Positions 13,657 through 22,044 of a stretch of DNA of 23,990 nucleotides are shown here, piece by piece. Below the pieces are notes generated by a model. The model did not search any database. It was not told the origin of the DNA and saw only the letters and a program-made list of their open reading frames with translations. A program made the translations under genes and the position numbers. Position 1 is the stretch's first letter. Each line of letters starts with the position of its first letter. The stretch is taken from the NCBI GenBank assembly GCA_965603355.1, contig CBFDCQ010000049.1, forward strand, positions 1 to 23,990, given 5' to 3'. The stretch is from CBFDCQ01 sp965603355 (lineage in GTDB: Bacteria; Hydrogenedentota; CAZGCA01; CBFDCQ01).

Positions 13657-15651
13657 ATGCAGACTATAGACCTGGTAATCGTGGTCGCGTACCTGTTCGG
13701 TATCATGGCCGTCGGACTCGCGGCGGGGTATAGGAAGAAAACGTCGAGCGAACAGTTCTTCCTTGCAGGCAGGTCATTGAAGTGGCCGATGATCGGCGCG
13801 GCGCTGTTCACGGCCAACATCTCCACGATTCATCTGGTGGGCCTTTCCGCTTCAGGATTTAGTGAGGGCATCGTCGTCGGCAACTTTGAATGGATGGCGG
13901 CGTTTTGTCTGATCTTGCTGGGCCTGATATTCGTGCCGTTCTACCTGAGGAGCAAGATCAACACGCTGCCCGAGTTCCTCGAGAAACGATACAGCAAAGA
14001 GTGCAGGATGATCATGGCGTTCATCGCCATCTGGTCGGCCCTTCTCGTGCACATAGGCGTGAGCCTGTATGCCGGCGCAAAGGTCTTCGATTATTTCTTC
14101 GGCATTCCAGTCGTCTACTCGATTGTTATCATAGCAGTAGTCACGGCGATCTACACGATTCTGGGCGGTCTGAAAGCTGTTGTTGTAACCGACACGATCC
14201 AGGCGGTGCTCCTGCTGGGCGGTTGCATCGTGCTCACATTGCTGGGCATTAGAGCCCTTCCCGGGGCAGGAATTCACTCATTCGCCGAGCTCAAGGCGGC
14301 GGTCCAGCCGGATCAACTCAGCATGGTTCACTCGATCAGAGATGCCAACGGCAATTTCAATCAGTACTCCTGGCTTACCGTGATGATCGGGTACCACGTG
14401 TTGGGTATCTGGTACTGGTGTACCGACCAGACAATAGTCCAGAAGACGCTTGGCGCTAAAGACATGCGTCACGGTCAGCTCGGTGCGGTATTCGCCGGCT
14501 GCCTCAAGATTCTGCCACTTTTTTTCATGGTCTTACCGGGCGTGCTGGCTTACGTCCTTTTCAAGCAAGAGATCATCCAGTTCAATGATGACAATTTCAC
14601 TCTGAATGTTCTGATCGACAATCTTCTGCCGGTGGGTCTGAAAGGTCTGTTTGCTGCTGGGCTGCTTGCGGCGGTGATGAGCACGGTGGAAGCTGCCCTC
14701 AACAGCACGGCTACAGTGACTGCCGAAGACATCGTAGCGCACATTCGTCCGCAGACCAAAGACCGGACACTGGTGCTGATCGGACGAGTCACTGCGGTCG
14801 TCGTGATCGTTCTGGCCATGTTCTGGTCACCCTATTGCAAGAGATTCGAGAATATCTTCGTCGTGATTAACAAGGTACCTATGATGTTCGCGCCGGCGGT
14901 CACGACGGTGTTCGTTCTGGGACTGTTTTGGAGACGCGGCACCAAGCAGGCGGCTCTAGCTACCTTCATTGTCGGGTTGATCGTCGGGTTGCCATACTTC
15001 CTGGTTGACATGCCACATGACGTGCCCGCCGCACAGGTGCAGGCTTCCATAGTGGCAAAACGGGTGTCGCCGGAAGAAGAGTGGGTTGCGGCGTCTGCCG
15101 CGGATATACAGGCGGTGATAGAAAGCAGCCAAGTGCCACAAGGTAAGATAGTGGATGACTGGGATGCAATGCCTGTCGCGGTTACGCGAGCGGCTGTAGA
15201 CGCTGAAATGGTGCCGGAAGGTGAAGAACCTGAACGACCCTGGATGGCGGCTCCCGTCTGGTATGTACGAGCGGCAATAGAAGACAGCCAACTGTCGGCA
15301 GACAAGATGGTCAAGGGGATGGTCGAGGTGCCTGAGGCGGAGGTAGAGGCCGCGATAGAAGCCGGCCAAATGCCGCCCGGGTGGACAGCCGTAAACTATG
15401 GAATTATCACCGACGGTCGGGGTATCCCGTACATGATGATGGGGCTGCTCCTTACGTCGATGTGTATAATTGTCTACGTCATAACGAGCCTGCTCACTCC
15501 TGCGCCAACTGAGGAACAGCTTGCGGCGATTCACTGGGAACCTCCGCTGAAGGCCATCTTCGGCAAGAAAATCACAAGCTGGACGGATCCGAGGGTGTTC
15601 GCGATCGGGTTGGGCGTACTGATGATCATTCTGTACTTCTTGCTGAACTGA
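13657..15651 (+). CDS. SGLT-like sodium/solute symporter with a repeat-containing loop
   Basis: This inner-membrane transporter of the sodium:solute symporter family is most like the sugar branch. The 664-residue protein has the early features FFLAGRSLKWPMIGAALFTANIST (about 35-58), LPEFLEKRYSKE (about 105-116), the ILGGLKAVVVTDTIQ segment (about 168-182) and YWCTDQTIVQKTLGAKD (about 252-268). Many hydrophobic helices run from residue 4 to 450, two more near 588-612, and one at the extreme C-terminus. Between helices near 432-450 and 588-612 lies an inserted hydrophilic segment (about 453-580) made of five degenerate repeats, listed separately. The ATG has an excellent ribosome site (AAGGAGG, seven bases). 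It leads an operon of sugar dehydrogenase, kinase and epimerase genes, so a sugar or polyol is the likely cargo. Confidence 0.9.
   Translation: MQTIDLVIVVAYLFGIMAVGLAAGYRKKTSSEQFFLAGRSLKWPMIGAALFTANISTIHLVGLSASGFSEGIVVGNFEWMAAFCLILLGLIFVPFYLRSKINTLPEFLEKRYSKECRMIMAFIAIWSALLVHIGVSLYAGAKVFDYFFGIPVVYSIVIIAVVTAIYTILGGLKAVVVTDTIQAVLLLGGCIVLTLLGIRALPGAGIHSFAELKAAVQPDQLSMVHSIRDANGNFNQYSWLTVMIGYHVLGIWYWCTDQTIVQKTLGAKDMRHGQLGAVFAGCLKILPLFFMVLPGVLAYVLFKQEIIQFNDDNFTLNVLIDNLLPVGLKGLFAAGLLAAVMSTVEAALNSTATVTAEDIVAHIRPQTKDRTLVLIGRVTAVVVIVLAMFWSPYCKRFENIFVVINKVPMMFAPAVTTVFVLGLFWRRGTKQAALATFIVGLIVGLPYFLVDMPHDVPAAQVQASIVAKRVSPEEEWVAASAADIQAVIESSQVPQGKIVDDWDAMPVAVTRAAVDAEMVPEGEEPERPWMAAPVWYVRAAIEDSQLSADKMVKGMVEVPEAEVEAAIEAGQMPPGWTAVNYGIITDGRGIPYMMMGLLLTSMCIIVYVITSLLTPAPTEEQLAAIHWEPPLKAIFGKKITSWTDPRVFAIGLGVLMIILYFLLN
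15022..15396 (+). repeat. Five degenerate 23-27-residue repeats inside the symporter gene
   Basis: Symporter residues 456-580 hold five copies of a pattern close to P-x3-V-x-A-A-I-E-x2-Q-[MV]-P-x-G. The core hydrophobic position of successive copies falls at I465, I488, V514, I541 and I567, giving periods of 23, 26, 27 and 26 residues. DNA similarity is still visible: 15112-15135 and 15271-15294 agree at 19 of 24 positions around the Ala-Ile-Glu-Gln core, and 15349-15372 is related. The composition is acidic and hydrophilic with likely short helices, so this is a soluble loop. Confidence 0.75.
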
Positions 15652-15722
15652 GCCGGTGCGGTCGGACGATAGGCAGTACAAAGGCGATTTGAGAACAATT
15701 TGACAAGAAGGAGATGGGGACA

Positions 15723-16748
15723 ATGAGACAAGCGACAATGACAGCGCCGGGTAAGATTGAGTTCGCCGATGTGCCGGAACTCAAGGCCGGCAAGGGTGAG
15801 ATACTGATAAGGGTGAGGCGGATTGGTGTGTGCGGCTCCGATATACACGTCAACCACGGCGAGCATCCGTTCACGTCCTACCCGGTAATTCAGGGACACG
15901 AGTTCTCGGGCGTGGTCGAGCAGGTCGGCGAAGGCGTCGAGGGTGTAGAGGTCGGCATGAAGGCAACGGCGCGTCCGCAGGTAGTCTGCTGGCAGTGCGG
16001 TCCGTGCAAGCGCGGCGACTACAATATCTGCGACGTGCTGAAGGTGGAGGGGTTCCAGACGGACGGTTGGGCTCGCGACCTGTTCGTAACCACCAAGGAC
16101 AAGTTCATCCCGTTGCCGGATTCCATGTCCTTTGAGCAGGGTGCGCTGGTCGAGCCGACGTCGTGCGGTGTGCACGCGGTATCGCGCGGCCCCGATCTTA
16201 AGGGGCGGAACGTGGTCGTGCTGGGCGCGGCGGCGATTGGGAACCTGGTTGCTCAGGTTGTTCGCTCCAAAGGCGCCAAGAAGATCCTTATCGGGAATTA
16301 CTCCGGCGGGTACAAGCTCGACATTGCCAAGAAGTGCGGGTTCGAGAACACCTTTTTCATGAAGGACGAGTCGCTCGAGGACGCCGTCAAGCGCGTGTTC
16401 GGCGATGAAAAGTATGACGTGGGGTTCGAGGCTACCGGCGCGGAGCAGGCGCTCAACTCGTTGATCACGACGATCAACAAGGGCGGCAATATTGTGGTGA
16501 TGGGCGTGTTTCCGGGGAAACCGGCCATCGAGATGTCGATCATGGGAGACCGTGAGATCAGCCTTATCGGGACGCTCATGTACAAGCATGAGGACTATGA
16601 GGAAGCCGTCAGACTGATCGCCAGCGGCGAAGTGATTACCGAACCTCTCGTGACGAAGCATTTCCCGTTCGAGCAGTACATGGAAGCTTACAAGTACATT
16701 GACGAGCACCGCAACGAGGTCATGAAGGTCGTGATGGACATGGACTAG
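15723..16748 (+). CDS. Zinc-dependent sugar/polyol dehydrogenase (MDR family)
   Basis: This medium-chain dehydrogenase oxidises a secondary alcohol to a ketone (or the reverse) with NAD(P) in the cytoplasm; sorbitol and threonine dehydrogenases are relatives. The 341-residue protein has catalytic zinc ligands C37 (VCGSDIH) and H59-E60 (GHE). The structural zinc cysteines are C89, C92, C95 and C103 with the classic spacing. VEPTSCGVHA (about 143-152) supplies the further acidic ligand region, and VVVLGAAAIGN (about 165-175) is the nucleotide-binding loop. An ATG nine bases earlier sits only two bases after the AAGGAG ribosome site; the ATG at 15723 has proper spacing and is preferred. It lies 71 bases after the symporter and 40 before the PfkB kinase gene. 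The substrate is unknown, but a transported polyol or sugar is likely. Confidence 0.89.
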   Translation: MRQATMTAPGKIEFADVPELKAGKGEILIRVRRIGVCGSDIHVNHGEHPFTSYPVIQGHEFSGVVEQVGEGVEGVEVGMKATARPQVVCWQCGPCKRGDYNICDVLKVEGFQTDGWARDLFVTTKDKFIPLPDSMSFEQGALVEPTSCGVHAVSRGPDLKGRNVVVLGAAAIGNLVAQVVRSKGAKKILIGNYSGGYKLDIAKKCGFENTFFMKDESLEDAVKRVFGDEKYDVGFEATGAEQALNSLITTINKGGNIVVMGVFPGKPAIEMSIMGDREISLIGTLMYKHEDYEEAVRLIASGEVITEPLVTKHFPFEQYMEAYKYIDEHRNEVMKVVMDMD

Positions 16749-16788
16749 TCTGACCTCGGGTTCGTGCGGTCCGAAATGGAGTCGTGTA

Positions 16789-17721
16789 ATGAGCAACGAA
16801 AACTCTTGTACGTTGGTCGGGCTGGGCGAGATCCTCTGGGACATGCTGCCGGACGGTAAGAAGCTCGGCGGCGCCCCGGCGAATTTCGCGTATCACGCCC
16901 AGGCGCTGGGTGGTCGAGGTGTGGTGGTCAGTTGTATCGGCGACGACGAGCTGGGGAAAGAAATCCTGGCCATCGTCGACGATCTGGGTCTTGAGCGCCG
17001 GTACATCGCGGTGGACAATGAGCATCCCACCGGCACGGTCACGGTGAAGCTGGACGAGAACGGCAAGCCTGATTTCACCATTCACGAGAACGTGGCGTGG
17101 GATTTCATTCCGTGTGACGACGCGCTGCTGGAGCTGGCGGCGCAAGCGGACGCGGTCTGCTTCGGGTCGTTGTGCCAGCGTAAGGAAGTCTCGCGCAATA
17201 CGGTACGCAATTTTCTTCAGGCGACAAAAGCTGATTGTGTCCGCGTATTCGACATAAACGTCCGCCAGTCGTACTACAGCAAGGACATTGTTCACCTGAT
17301 GCTGGAGATATCCAACGTTTTCAAGCTCAACGACGACGAGCTGCCGATCGTGGCGCGGCTGCTTGATATCGACGGTTCCGAGACCGAGATCCTGGCGGAG
17401 TTGACGAAACGGTACGGTCTCCGCCTGGTTGCCCTGACAAAGGGCGAAAACGGCAGCCGGCTGTATTCCAGCGAGGGCGACGCGAGTCTTGAAGGTACGC
17501 CGGATATCAAGGTTGCCGATTCGGTCGGGGCGGGCGACGCCTTTACGGCCGCTACCGTTATGGGGTTATTGAAAGGCCATGCTCTGGACCATATCAACGA
17601 GCATGCCAGTTGTGTCGCCGCGTATGTCTGTTCGCAGAGCGGCGCTACACCGAGTCTGCCGGACGGGTTGAAACATGACGACAAGGAGGTCTGGTACGGA
17701 GTTCTGAACGACTGCAAGTGA
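16789..17721 (+). CDS. PfkB-family carbohydrate kinase, fructokinase-like
   Basis: This ribokinase-fold enzyme phosphorylates a sugar with ATP. The 310-residue product starts with GLGEILWDMLPDGKKLGGAPANFA (11-34), the substrate-binding opening typical of fructokinases and relatives. It has the FDINVRQ segment (154-160), the kinase-domain region VALTKGENGS (214-223), and the C-terminal signature DSVGAGDAF (244-252) with catalytic base D250. The length is normal for the family. The ATG at 16789 has a TGGAG ribosome site eight bases upstream. Only 13 bases separate its stop from the DUF4432 gene, so cotranscription is very likely. If the preceding dehydrogenase makes a ketose from a polyol, this kinase could phosphorylate it. 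Other PfkB substrates such as ketogluconate or adenosine fit less well with the opening motif. Confidence 0.88.
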   Translation: MSNENSCTLVGLGEILWDMLPDGKKLGGAPANFAYHAQALGGRGVVVSCIGDDELGKEILAIVDDLGLERRYIAVDNEHPTGTVTVKLDENGKPDFTIHENVAWDFIPCDDALLELAAQADAVCFGSLCQRKEVSRNTVRNFLQATKADCVRVFDINVRQSYYSKDIVHLMLEISNVFKLNDDELPIVARLLDIDGSETEILAELTKRYGLRLVALTKGENGSRLYSSEGDASLEGTPDIKVADSVGAGDAFTAATVMGLLKGHALDHINEHASCVAAYVCSQSGATPSLPDGLKHDDKEVWYGVLNDCK

Positions 17722-17734
17722 GGGGGAGGTACCG

Positions 17735-18799
17735 ATGGCTGGCAAGTATCCGTGGACAAATAAGGTATGTAATTCCGCGCAGGTCGGCGGCATTGAGACA
17801 TCCGTCCTTGACAACGGGCTTGGAAAATCAGTACGGATCGCCTGGGTCAACACCGGCAGCGGCTTACGATACAAGGTGGTTATAGATCGTGCGCTGGATA
17901 TCGCCGACGCGTTCTACAATCAGCACAGTCTTGCGTGGCTGAGCCATGCGGGGGTCACCGCGCCGCGACCGGATGCGAACCGGGGGCTCGAGTGGCTTCA
18001 CGGCTTCGGCGGCGGTCTTCTGGCCACATGCGGGTTGACGCATATCGGTGGACCTGAATCGGATGGGGACGAGGAACGCGGGTTGCACGGAAGAGTCAGC
18101 AACATTCCCGCGTCTGTAGAATCGATCATTCAACCCGACCCGATTGCGGGCGAGCTCGATATGAGCATAACCGGCGTCGTGAAACAGACGAGCCTTTTCG
18201 GCGTGAACCTCGAGCTGCGACGCACCATCTCGTCAACGATCGGCGAGCCGACGGTCCGTATCCACGACGTGGTGACGAACCGCGGGCCGACGCCTGCGCC
18301 GCATATGATGCTGTACCACTGCAATTTCGGATGGCCGCTGGTGGACGAAGGGGCCGACCTCGTTTGGAAAGGTAAGTGCGAGTCTCTTGGTCGTGACATG
18401 GACGACGAGCTGTTCAGTTCGAAACATAACTATCGCAAGTGCCAACCGCCGCTGAAAATCCACAAAGACCGTGAGGCGGTCGGCATTGTAGATGTCAAGC
18501 CCGACAGGAACGGTGTCTGCATCGTTGGGATCCACAACCGCAAACTCAAGATGGCGGTTGCCATCAAGTATCCTAAGGAGAAACTGCCGCTGCTCACCAA
18601 CTGGCAGCACTGGAGTTTTGGCGATTACGTGTGCGGCATGGAACCGGGCACGAATCCGCCGACGGGACAGAACGCCGCCCGAAAACAGAGGAAGCTGGTG
18701 AAAATACGTCCGGGACAGAGCCGGACTTACGACGTTGAGTTGTCCGTTTTGACGGACAGGGATGAGATTGGCAAGTTCCTGAAAAAGGCGGGCCAGTAG
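17735..18799 (+). CDS. DUF4432 aldose 1-epimerase-like protein
   Basis: This protein belongs to the DUF4432 group of the aldose 1-epimerase (galactose mutarotase) fold, probably interconverting sugar anomers or binding a sugar in the cytoplasm; its reaction is not established. The 354-residue protein shows the group's conserved pieces in order: R-A-L-D-I-A-D-A-F-Y (about 52-61), L-A-W-L-S-H-A-G (66-73), a G-F-G-G-G-L-L-A-T-C-G-L run (about 90-101), GLHGRVSN (about 115-122), MLYHCNFGWPLVDEG (about 191-205), and GMEPGTNPP (about 298-306). The two histidine-containing segments are the likely active-site elements. A very strong ribosome site (GGGGGAGG) precedes the ATG, which is 13 bases after the PfkB stop. 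Such genes are usually found in sugar-catabolic operons, as here. Confidence 0.87.
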   Translation: MAGKYPWTNKVCNSAQVGGIETSVLDNGLGKSVRIAWVNTGSGLRYKVVIDRALDIADAFYNQHSLAWLSHAGVTAPRPDANRGLEWLHGFGGGLLATCGLTHIGGPESDGDEERGLHGRVSNIPASVESIIQPDPIAGELDMSITGVVKQTSLFGVNLELRRTISSTIGEPTVRIHDVVTNRGPTPAPHMMLYHCNFGWPLVDEGADLVWKGKCESLGRDMDDELFSSKHNYRKCQPPLKIHKDREAVGIVDVKPDRNGVCIVGIHNRKLKMAVAIKYPKEKLPLLTNWQHWSFGDYVCGMEPGTNPPTGQNAARKQRKLVKIRPGQSRTYDVELSVLTDRDEIGKFLKKAGQ

Positions 18800-18838
18800 A
18801 TAAGGAAGAAACCCGGAACGAGGGAAGGAGTGGGACCA

Positions 18839-20011
18839 ATGAAAGACTTTCAGTATTTTCAACCGACTGAGATAGTTTTCGGAGCCGGTCGCGTGAAGGA
18901 GGTCGGCGAGATAGTGAGCAAGTACGGCAAACGCTGCATTCTGGTGACTGTTGACGAGGGTAAGTTTGCGGCTCTGAAGCCGACGTTCGACAAGGTTAAG
19001 GCCAGCCTGAAGGCTGCGGGAGTGGAGTTCGCTCATTTTCAGGGGGCGATACCCAACCCAACGACCGACTGTATCACCGAGGGCACCAAGGTGGCCGCGG
19101 AGCTCGGTGCTGACGTAGCGCTGGGCGTCGGAGGCGGATCGAGCATGGACACCGCGAAAGCCATAGCCGTAGAGCTGACGCACGACGGCACATCCTGGGA
19201 CTACCTGTGGTTCAGCGAGACCCAGCCGACCGAGAAGACGCTGCCAAACATCGCGGTCACCACGACATCGGGCACGGGATCACAGGTGACGCAGGTTTCC
19301 GTATTGACCAATCCTGCAGAGCGCGACAAGTCGGCTATTTTCAACCCGATCATTTACCCAAAAGTTGCCCTTGTCGACCCGGAACTCATGTTGACCGTTC
19401 CTCAGAAGGTCACGGCATCAACCGGTTTCGACGTTTTCTGCCATGCCTTTGAGGCCATCCTGAACCCGAACTCTTCGCCGTATATCGAGTTGATTGGGTT
19501 TGAGGCGATCCGGATTGTCATCGAGCACCTGTCGACCGTCGTGAAAGACGGTTCCAACCTTGACGCGCGGTCGGCTATGGCATGGGCCGACACGTTGGGC
19601 GGCCTGTCCATCGCCAACGCCGGCGTCACGTTGCCGCACGGCATGGGTATGGCCATTGGCGGTATGTACCCGCACGTGTCTCACGGTCTGGCGCTGGCTC
19701 TGGTCTACCCCGCGTTCATGCGCTACACGTACCAGGCTGCCATCGGACCGTTCGCCACTGTGGGCCGCATTTTCGACCCGGGCCTCGAGAGTGCGAGCGA
19801 CGAGGAGGCTGCCGAGAAGTCCTGCGACGCGATGGACGCGTTACTGAAAGAGGTCGGCCTGTGGACGAGCCTCGAGGAGCAAGGGATGCCTGAAGAGGAG
19901 GTCGAGGCTCTTGCCAAACAGTGCATGGTGCTGCCCGACTACGAGGGCAACCCGCGCGTCGCAACAGCGGAAGAGATGAAAGACCTCGTCGTGAAGTCTT
20001 ACCGGCGGTAA
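18839..20011 (+). CDS. Iron-type (group III) alcohol dehydrogenase
   Basis: This metal-dependent dehydrogenase interconverts an alcohol and an aldehyde or ketone with NAD(P); family members include lactaldehyde reductase FucO and 1,3-propanediol dehydrogenase. The 390-residue protein has the nucleotide loop GVGGGSSMDTAKA (96-108), TTTSGTGSQVT (141-151), and metal ligands that look like D198 and H202 (GFDVFCHAFEA), H267 (LPHGMG) and H282 (PHVSHG). The last spacing is one residue longer than in FucO. A GTG three codons upstream overlaps the ribosome site GGAAGGAG; the ATG at 18839 is preferred. It follows the DUF4432 gene by 39 bases and precedes a short leader ORF. It may reduce an aldehyde produced after cleavage of the phosphorylated sugar, but no aldolase is encoded nearby. 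Confidence 0.9.
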   Translation: MKDFQYFQPTEIVFGAGRVKEVGEIVSKYGKRCILVTVDEGKFAALKPTFDKVKASLKAAGVEFAHFQGAIPNPTTDCITEGTKVAAELGADVALGVGGGSSMDTAKAIAVELTHDGTSWDYLWFSETQPTEKTLPNIAVTTTSGTGSQVTQVSVLTNPAERDKSAIFNPIIYPKVALVDPELMLTVPQKVTASTGFDVFCHAFEAILNPNSSPYIELIGFEAIRIVIEHLSTVVKDGSNLDARSAMAWADTLGGLSIANAGVTLPHGMGMAIGGMYPHVSHGLALALVYPAFMRYTYQAAIGPFATVGRIFDPGLESASDEEAAEKSCDAMDALLKEVGLWTSLEEQGMPEEEVEALAKQCMVLPDYEGNPRVATAEEMKDLVVKSYRR

Positions 20012-20096
20012 CTGCTGACCACCGGTACCGGCGCACTTGCTAATTCACGCGAATCCACGCCACGAGTGTGTCAGCCCACGTCGTTTGGAGGATTGC

Positions 20097-20159
20097 ATGA
20101 TCCTAACTGCCGCATGCTCGTCTGAGATCATATGTGCTCGAAAGGAGATCTGTCGATGA
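20097..20159 (+). CDS. 20-codon leader ORF coupled to the CocE/NonD gene
   Basis: A short frame starts at ATG 20097 with an excellent ribosome site, GGAGG (20087-20091) five bases upstream, and ends with TGA at 20157-20159. The stop overlaps the downstream start as ATGA. The main gene's own AAGGAG ribosome site (20142-20147) lies inside the small frame, so ribosomes translating the leader would cover and then deliver to the main start. The predicted peptide is not clearly enriched in one amino acid, apart from four isoleucines and four cysteines. It may be a translational-coupling leader, or a chance frame. Confidence 0.45.
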   Translation: MILTAACSSEIICARKEICR

Positions 20160-21919
20160 GAAGGAAAGCCCTGTTATGTGTCGTCGCTTTGCTTGCTTTG
20201 TTGCCTGCCTGCGCGTATCGGTATAGTGTCGCCGTCGAAGAGAAAGCGGTCCGTTCCGAGGTTGAATTCCGCAAGAACGTCATGATTCCCATGCGGGACG
20301 GAGTCGAGCTTGCGGCCAATATCGCGCTGCCGGATTCCGAGGGGGAGTTCCCGGTAATTATCGTACGTACGCCGTACGGCAAGGGCAACGGGGAAGATGA
20401 CAACGGCGTATACCATGCAGCAAGAGGGTACGCCTTCGTCATACAGGACTGTCGCGGAACCGGCAAGTCCGGCGGAGAATGGCATCCGGGTGTGCACGAG
20501 AGGGTGGACGGTCTTGACACGCACGAGTGGGTGTTGGCTCAGCCCTGGTGCAACGGCACGATAGGTACGACGGGCGGCTCGTATCTGGGTTACACGCAGT
20601 GGATAGTCGCGCCGGATGCCGGCGATTCGCTCAAGGCGATGTTTACGATTGTACCTCTCATCGACTGGCATACAAATTCGGGTTACATCGGCGGCGCGAT
20701 GGCTCTCGGCACGATGATGGGCTGGGGTGCCGAAATGCTGCGGCCAACCGAGGGTGAAGGAGCCGGAATCGACTTGGACAACTGGGACTGGGACAAGGCG
20801 TACCGGCAGCTGCCGCTGTCGACCTGGGACGATGTGATAGGTTTCGAGGTGCCATTCCTGCGGGATTGGGTAGCGCATCCGACGCCCGACAGCTACTGGG
20901 CGCAAATGAGTGTCTTGGACCGGTTGGACGAGGTTAGAATACCCAACATCACGCTGAGCGGCTGGTTCGATATCTTCGTGCAGCAAGGTCTCGACCATGT
21001 CAGCACGGTGATGAAAACCTCGCGGTCGGACGTGGCACGCCGCAACCAGCATCTGATAATAGGGCCGTGGGGACACGGCCCCAACTGGTTTGTCGGCAAG
21101 GTGGATTTTGGAAGCGACGCCGGGCTCGATGTGGAGGACCTGTCGAACCGGTGGTTCGATCACTGGCTGAAAGGGGAGGATACAGGTGTCGAGCAGTTGC
21201 CGCCGTATCGCATCTTTGTGATGGGCCGCAATGAGTGGCGCGATGAACAGGAGTGGCCGTTGGAGCGAACCCGGTACACGCCGTACTACTTCCACAGCGG
21301 CGGCTCCGCCAACAGCTTGAACGGTGACGGCACGTTGAGCGCTGTCAAGCCGGGTGAAGAGCCTGCAGACAGCTACGTCTACAATCCGGACAATCCCGTC
21401 CCGACAAACGGCGGGTGCCTGCTGTTCGGTGAGGATTTCGGCCCGCAGGACCAGACGGAGGTGGAAAAACGTGAAGACGTCCTGGTGTTCACCAGCGATG
21501 TGCTCGACGAGGAAGTTGAAGTCACGGGTCCGGTGAAGGTTGTGCTCTACGCGGCCAGCAGCACGCCCGACACCGACTGGACGGCCAAACTGGTTGACGT
21601 GTTTCCGGACGGACGCCCGTTCAACTTCTGCGACGGTATAATCCGCGCCCGCTACCGTGAATCCGCCGATAATCCTACGTTAATTGAACCGGGCAAAATG
21701 TACCGGTATGAGATTGACCTGTGGGCTACCAGCAACGTGTTCTTGCCGGGCCACCGGATTCGTGTCGAGATTTCCAGCAGCAACTTTCCACGGTTTGACC
21801 GAAATCCCAACACGGGCCACGAATTCGGTGCGGATGCCGAACTGAAGAAAGCAACTCAAACCATTTACCACGACGCGCAACACCCGTCGCACGTTCTTCT
21901 GCCTGTAATCCCGAATTGA
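20156..21919 (+). CDS. CocE/NonD-family hydrolase lipoprotein (S15-like alpha/beta hydrolase)
   Basis: This secreted esterase or peptidase belongs to the CocE, alpha-amino-acid ester hydrolase and X-Pro dipeptidyl-peptidase family. The 587-residue protein begins with a lipoprotein signal ending at Cys19 (LLPAC lipobox), so it is probably anchored to a membrane outside the cytoplasm. The hydrolase domain opens with MIPMRDGVELAANI (about 43-56). The likely triad is S142 in GGSYLG, D272 in SGWFD and H307 in GPWGHG. The C-terminal jelly-roll domain starts near DEEVEVTGPVKVVLY, with the family's WTAKLVDVFPDG segment. The length fits the family. The ATG at 20156 is chosen over 20132 because of the AAGGAG site and the lipoprotein signal. 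It follows the iron alcohol dehydrogenase by 144 bases. The substrate might be acylated sugars or peptides; context favours an ester on a carbohydrate. Confidence 0.87.
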   Translation: MRRKALLCVVALLALLPACAYRYSVAVEEKAVRSEVEFRKNVMIPMRDGVELAANIALPDSEGEFPVIIVRTPYGKGNGEDDNGVYHAARGYAFVIQDCRGTGKSGGEWHPGVHERVDGLDTHEWVLAQPWCNGTIGTTGGSYLGYTQWIVAPDAGDSLKAMFTIVPLIDWHTNSGYIGGAMALGTMMGWGAEMLRPTEGEGAGIDLDNWDWDKAYRQLPLSTWDDVIGFEVPFLRDWVAHPTPDSYWAQMSVLDRLDEVRIPNITLSGWFDIFVQQGLDHVSTVMKTSRSDVARRNQHLIIGPWGHGPNWFVGKVDFGSDAGLDVEDLSNRWFDHWLKGEDTGVEQLPPYRIFVMGRNEWRDEQEWPLERTRYTPYYFHSGGSANSLNGDGTLSAVKPGEEPADSYVYNPDNPVPTNGGCLLFGEDFGPQDQTEVEKREDVLVFTSDVLDEEVEVTGPVKVVLYAASSTPDTDWTAKLVDVFPDGRPFNFCDGIIRARYRESADNPTLIEPGKMYRYEIDLWATSNVFLPGHRIRVEISSSNFPRFDRNPNTGHEFGADAELKKATQTIYHDAQHPSHVLLPVIPN

Positions 21920-21945
21920 ACCTGCGGGCCCGGTGGAAGTCTGTG

Positions 21946-21973
21946 TTGAAAATATCCTGACGTAGTATATAAT
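21946..21973 (+). promoter_or_regulatory. Sigma-70 promoter for the PA14-sialidase-fold gene
   Basis: TTGAAA (21946-21951, 5 of 6 consensus) and an exact TATAAT (21968-21973) are separated by 16 bases. The predicted start near 21980 gives a leader of about 65 bases. The promoter lies just after the CocE/NonD stop, so the last gene can be expressed independently of the operon. Confidence 0.6.
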
Positions 21974-22044
21974 GGAACTTGTTCGTCCCGGGCCGATTCC
22001 AGCGATGGATTGGTGGGTATTACCGTTAACGAGGAGATCAGACG

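Noticed and set aside
15531..16844. 437-codon leftward frame opposite the zinc dehydrogenase
   Set aside because: The plus strand encodes a complete dehydrogenase with all zinc ligands; the antisense product has no signature.
20022..20031. CCGGTACCGG palindrome after the iron alcohol dehydrogenase gene
   Set aside because: It is a perfect 10-bp palindrome but has no T-run, no second copy in the window and no promoter next to it; chance is likely in GC-rich DNA.
18233..21295. Long leftward frames opposite the DUF4432 gene (18233-19183) and the CocE/NonD gene (20174-21295)
   Set aside because: Both are shadows of well-supported genes and lack ribosome sites and domains.
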